DNA of 35,885 nucleotides from the NCBI GenBank assembly GCA_021202525.1, contig JAJQCV010000114.1, forward strand, positions 1 to 35,885, written 5' to 3'. Below the pieces are notes generated by a model. That model ran no database searches. It worked only from the letters and a program-made list of their open reading frames with translations, and was not told the origin of the DNA. Every line of letters starts with the position of its first letter. Position 1 is the stretch's first letter. Below, piece after piece: positions 32,752 to 35,885 of this stretch. This DNA is from Akkermansiaceae bacterium (GTDB lineage Bacteria; Verrucomicrobiota; Verrucomicrobiia; Verrucomicrobiales; Akkermansiaceae). The position numbers were made by a program, and so were the translations under genes.

Positions 32752-33390
32752 ATGGCGGAAAGATCACACCCGGACATGAGCTTTGAAGAGGAGGCGCGGG
32801 CTTCCGGCTTCCTGCATGTAGCCGGGGTGGACGAGGCCGGACGCGGTCCGCTGGCCGGTCCCGTGGTGGCCGGAGCCGTGATTCTGCCGCCGCATCTGGA
32901 AGGCCTTCCCGGCCTGAACGATTCCAAACAGCTTACCGCCGCCAAACGGGAAACCCTTTTTGCCGCCCTGCTGGAACGTGCGGACGTGCATTGCTCCGTG
33001 GGCATTGCCTCCACGGAGGAGATCGACCGGCTCAATATTTTGCGCGCCACCCATCTGGCGATGGCCCGAGCCGTAGAGGGGCTTTCCCTGCGGCCGGATT
33101 TCTGCCTGGTGGACGGGCTGCCCGTGAAGGGGCTTCCCGTGCCGCACCGCGCCATTGTGAAGGGGGACGGCAGAAGCCTGTCCATCGCCGCCGCCAGCGT
33201 TCTTGCCAAGGTAACGCGCGACCGGATGATGACGGAGGCGGACGCCGAGTTTCCGCAGTACGGTTTTGCAAAACACAAGGGGTATGGTACCAAGGTTCAC
33301 ATGGAGGCCCTGCGGAAGCATGGGCCTTGTCCGCTGCATCGCCGCTCGTTTGCGCCTGTTTCACAGATGGAACTGTCCCTGCCTGAATAG
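32752..33390 (+). CDS. rnhB: Ribonuclease HII
   Basis: Cleaves RNA from RNA-DNA hybrids and single ribonucleotides in DNA. The 212-residue protein has VAGVDEAGRGPLAGPV (D27, E28), the third acidic residue D121 in FCLVDGLPV, and KHKGYGTKVHMEAL followed by [10 protein letters not shown], the type II C-terminal block. Start at 32752, 4 bp after the transporter stop, with GGAGG about 13 nt upstream in the end of that gene. The yraN reading frame overlaps its 3' end. Confidence 0.95.
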   Translation: MAERSHPDMSFEEEARASGFLHVAGVDEAGRGPLAGPVVAGAVILPPHLEGLPGLNDSKQLTAAKRETLFAALLERADVHCSVGIASTEEIDRLNILRATHLAMARAVEGLSLRPDFCLVDGLPVKGLPVPHRAIVKGDGRSLSIAAASVLAKVTRDRMMTEADAEFPQYGFAKHKGYGTKVHMEALRKHGPCPLHRRSFAPVSQMELSLPE

Positions 33391-33775
33391 GGCGGGGCGG
33401 GGTACGGACTGGCTGGGCGCTTACGGGGAGCTGGCTGCGGCCTCCTTCCTGCGCGCGGCTGGTTGTTCCGTTTTACGGAGGAATTGGCGTCCCGTCCGCG
33501 GTGGGGAGATTGATTTGGTGTGCCGTGACGGAGCCTGTCTTGTTTTTGTGGAGGTGAAGACGCGTACGCACGGCGGCTATGGAGGAGCGCGCCGGGCCGT
33601 GAATGCCCGCAAGCGCGCCCTGATCCGCCAGGGAGCGGCGGAATGGCTGCGCCAGCTTCCGGACACGGTTCCCTGCCGCTACGATATTGTGGAAGTGCTG
33701 TACCGGGAAGGTGAAGTTCCGGAAATCAGGCGCCTTTGCGGAGCGTTTGGAGAGCGGGATTTGGCGGCATCATGA
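33320..33775 (+). CDS. yraN: YraN (UPF0102) family nuclease-fold protein
   Basis: A protein of up to 151 residues with the restriction-endonuclease-like core of UPF0102: [16 protein letters not shown] (about 33-48), [17 protein letters not shown] (55-71) and [11 protein letters not shown] (76-86), which hold the conserved Glu/Asp and the E-x-K motif. The family is often next to rnhB, as here. Its function is not settled. The start is uncertain: the ATG at 33320 overlaps rnhB by 71 bp and gives a non-homologous Arg/Cys-rich leader, while family homology suggests a start near 33383 (a CTG). Its stop interlocks with the stop of the convergent ATPase gene. Confidence 0.8.
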   Translation: MGLVRCIAARLRLFHRWNCPCLNRAGRGTDWLGAYGELAAASFLRAAGCSVLRRNWRPVRGGEIDLVCRDGACLVFVEVKTRTHGGYGGARRAVNARKRALIRQGAAEWLRQLPDTVPCRYDIVEVLYREGEVPEIRRLCGAFGERDLAAS

Positions 33776-35885
33776 AAAATGCCGCAGGCGCAGGGCGTTG
33801 AGGATGACGGAAACGGAACTCAGGCACATGGCCGCCGCCGCGATGACCGGGGAGAGCAGGATGCCCCAGAAGGGGTAAAGGACGCCCGCGGCTATGGGGA
33901 TGCCCAGTGCGTTGTATACGAAGGCAAATCCCAGGTTGGACTTCATGTTGTTCACGGTGGCGGTGGAAAGGGCGAAGGCCTTGGAGATGACCAGCAGGTT
34001 CCCCTTCACCAGCGTGACGCCGCAACTCTGCATGGCTACGTCCGATCCCGTTCCCATGGCGATGCCCACATTCGCTTCCGCCAGCGCGGGAGCGTCGTTC
34101 ACGCCGTCACCGGCCATGGCAACCACGCTTCCCTGTTTTTTGAGGCTGGAGACCAGGGACTGCTTGTCCGCCGGGGACATGCCTCCATGGTATTCGGGAA
34201 TTTCCAGTTCCTGCGCCACGGCTTCCACCGTTGCCGGCGCGTCTCCGGAGGCGATGATGATGCGGATGCCGCGCGCCTTCAGGTCCGCAAGAGCCCTGCG
34301 CGTGTTGTCGCGGATTTTATCCGCCAGGGAGAACGCCCCCGCCGCCTGTCCGTCCAAAGCGGCAAAAACGGTAACGCGGCCCTGCCGGCGCTGTTCATCC
34401 ACCCACGGAGCCAGGGAGGAAATGTCCACGCCCTGTTTCTGCATCATGTCCCCGGTTCCCAGGGATACCTTGTGGCCCTGGATGGTTCCGGCCACACCCC
34501 CGCCGGGGAAGGACTGAAAGTCCGCAACGGAGTCCAGAGGGAGTTTTTCATCCCGGGCCCTCTGGACGAATGCGCGCGCAATGGGATGTTCGCTGCCTTG
34601 TTCCAGGGAGGCGCATTGGGCGAGCAGCTTGTCCATGTTCATGCCGCCTGCCGTGGTGACGTTGACGAGGGAGGGCCTGCCTTCCGTGAGGGTTCCGGTT
34701 TTGTCCATGACCAGGGTGTCCACCTTGTGCATGGTTTCCAGGGAAGCCGCGTCCCGGAACAGGATGCCCAGGGAGGCCGCCTTTCCGGAGGCCACCATCA
34801 TGGACATGGGGGTAGCCAGTCCCAGGGCGCACGGACATGCCACGATCAGGACGGCCACGGCGTTCACCAGCCCGTACGGCCAGCTCGGCTGCGGTCCCCA
34901 GAATCCCCAGACGAAGAATGTGAGTATGGCAACCGCCGCCACGGCAAGGACAAAGTAGCGCGCCACCTTGTCCGCCAGCCGCTGCATGGGGGCCTTTGTC
35001 CTCTGGGCCTGGGCCACCAGGCTGACGATGCGCGCCAGCACGGTGCCGTCCCCCACTTCCCGGGCCGTCATGGTGAAGGTGCCCGTGGTGTTCAGCGTGG
35101 CGCCGATCAAGGTGTCTCCGGGAGCGTGGGTGACGGGAATGGGTTCCCCCGTGAGCATGGATTCGTCCACATCGCTTCCCCCGTCCTTCAGGATGCCGTC
35201 CACGGGAATCTTTTCTCCCGGTTTCACCCTCAGCACGTCGCCGGGCTGTACTTCCTTCAGGGGAATGTCGCTCTCCACCCCGTTGGGCAGCACGAGGTGC
35301 GCCGTGGAGGGGGCCAGGTTCATCAGCGACCTGATGGCTTCCGCCGTGCGGGACCTGGCCTTCAATTCCAGCACCTGCCCGAGCAGGCTCAGGGAGATGA
35401 TGATGGCCGCCGCTTCATAATACACGGGTACGTGGCCGTCGCGGACGAAGACCTCAGGAAACCATCCGGGCACGATCGTAGCCGCCAGACTATACAGGAA
35501 GGCGACGGAAGTTCCGGCTCCGATCAGCGTCCACATATTGGGATTGCGCGTTTTAACGGATTCCCAGCCCCGGATCAGCAGCGGCTTGCCCGCCCACAGG
35601 ACTACGGGAGCGGCCAGGAGCAGTTCCACCCAGTTCTGCACCCCCGGATTCAGCCATGCGGCCATGTGGCCGCCCATGGAAATGACAAAGAGCACGATCA
35701 CCAGCGGGAGGGAAATGTAAAAGCGCCTGCGGAAGTCGTCCAGTTCCCTGTCGTCCTGCGGGGCGGCGGAAGGAAGCACCGGTTCAAGCGTCATGCCGCA
35801 GATGGGGCACGAACCCGGATGGTTCTGCCGGATTTGGGGATGCATGGGACAGGTGTAAACGGCGCCGGAAGGGGGAGATCCGGGG
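33770..35885 (-). CDS. copA: Copper-translocating P1B-type ATPase, 5' end outside the window
   Basis: Exports Cu(I) across the inner membrane. The visible 704 residues include the start of a heavy-metal-binding domain (YTCPMHPQI then PGSCPICGM), membrane helices, actuator motif TGE (232-234 counted from the ATG at 35845), the intramembrane CPC (337-339), phosphorylation site DKTGT with D381, and GDGVNDAP near 580. Helix 7 YNALG and helix 8 M-x-x-S-S are the Cu(I) specificity signatures. The frame stays open through 35885, and YTCP lies upstream of the ATG at 35845, so the true start is outside the window. Tail-to-tail with yraN, sharing TCATGA at 33770-33775. Confidence 0.93.
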   Translation of the reverse strand, partial: PGSPPSGAVYTCPMHPQIRQNHPGSCPICGMTLEPVLPSAAPQDDRELDDFRRRFYISLPLVIVLFVISMGGHMAAWLNPGVQNWVELLLAAPVVLWAGKPLLIRGWESVKTRNPNMWTLIGAGTSVAFLYSLAATIVPGWFPEVFVRDGHVPVYYEAAAIIISLSLLGQVLELKARSRTAEAIRSLMNLAPSTAHLVLPNGVESDIPLKEVQPGDVLRVKPGEKIPVDGILKDGGSDVDESMLTGEPIPVTHAPGDTLIGATLNTTGTFTMTAREVGDGTVLARIVSLVAQAQRTKAPMQRLADKVARYFVLAVAAVAILTFFVWGFWGPQPSWPYGLVNAVAVLIVACPCALGLATPMSMMVASGKAASLGILFRDAASLETMHKVDTLVMDKTGTLTEGRPSLVNVTTAGGMNMDKLLAQCASLEQGSEHPIARAFVQRARDEKLPLDSVADFQSFPGGGVAGTIQGHKVSLGTGDMMQKQGVDISSLAPWVDEQRRQGRVTVFAALDGQAAGAFSLADKIRDNTRRALADLKARGIRIIIASGDAPATVEAVAQELEIPEYHGGMSPADKQSLVSSLKKQGSVVAMAGDGVNDAPALAEANVGIAMGTGSDVAMQSCGVTLVKGNLLVISKAFALSTATVNNMKSNLGFAFVYNALGIPIAAGVLYPFWGILLSPVIAAAAMCLSSVSVILNALRLRHFS

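Overview
The window looks like ordinary chromosome from a Gram-negative gut Verrucomicrobiota bacterium, most likely Akkermansia or a close relative. This is inferred from several things together: fairly high GC, a lipid A kinase (lpxK) alongside mDAP peptidoglycan genes, two secreted sulfatases with formylglycine-type cysteines, a stand-alone pseudopilin, and start codons that mostly lack a Shine-Dalgarno sequence. I see no insertion sequence, phage gene, CRISPR array or rRNA. The one tRNA, Lys-UUU, is intact and has a good promoter and terminator.

Layout. Positions 1-2.8 kb carry a YdeI-family protein, an L,D-transpeptidase-fold protein and a type II diaminopimelate dehydrogenase; the last two both touch mDAP peptidoglycan. 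Positions 2.9-3.5 kb hold two very small, convergent entericidin-like lipoproteins that share the same design. Positions 3.6-6.3 kb are a minus-strand operon reading NfeD-like protein, flotillin, DUF4126 membrane protein. Positions 6.4-10.9 kb are a single giant secreted protease: a two-lobed M16 zinc peptidase followed by a linker and a C-terminal domain that resembles a gingipain/caspase-like cysteine peptidase. Positions 11-16 kb (minus) hold lpxK, a coiled-coil zinc-ribbon protein, a small membrane protein, an outer-membrane porin and a ribonuclease D.

Positions 16.1-19.5 kb alternate strands: a small HTH-like protein, mazG, a small conserved unknown, comF, a hotdog thioesterase and tRNA-Lys. 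Positions 19.6-20.5 kb encode a membrane-anchored GAF-like protein. It is followed by about 1.1 kb without a convincing gene; the first part is clearly AT-rich and contains a perfect 14-bp palindrome. Positions 21.6-28.9 kb (minus) hold a sulfatase, a multi-pass membrane protein, a pseudopilin, tpiA, rsmB and a second sulfatase with a divergent active-site motif. argG follows. A plus-strand run, rpsN - fmdB-like - CNNM/CorC transporter - rnhB - yraN, ends tail-to-tail against a copper P-type ATPase whose 5' end lies beyond the window.

How it fits together. Most genes are housekeeping (translation, nucleotide hygiene, lysine/arginine and cell-wall metabolism, envelope assembly). The niche-specific part is the secreted set: two sulfatases, the porin and the M16-cysteine peptidase fusion, which fit degradation and uptake of host glycoproteins. 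The strongest candidates for something little described are the protease fusion and the convergent entericidin-like pair.
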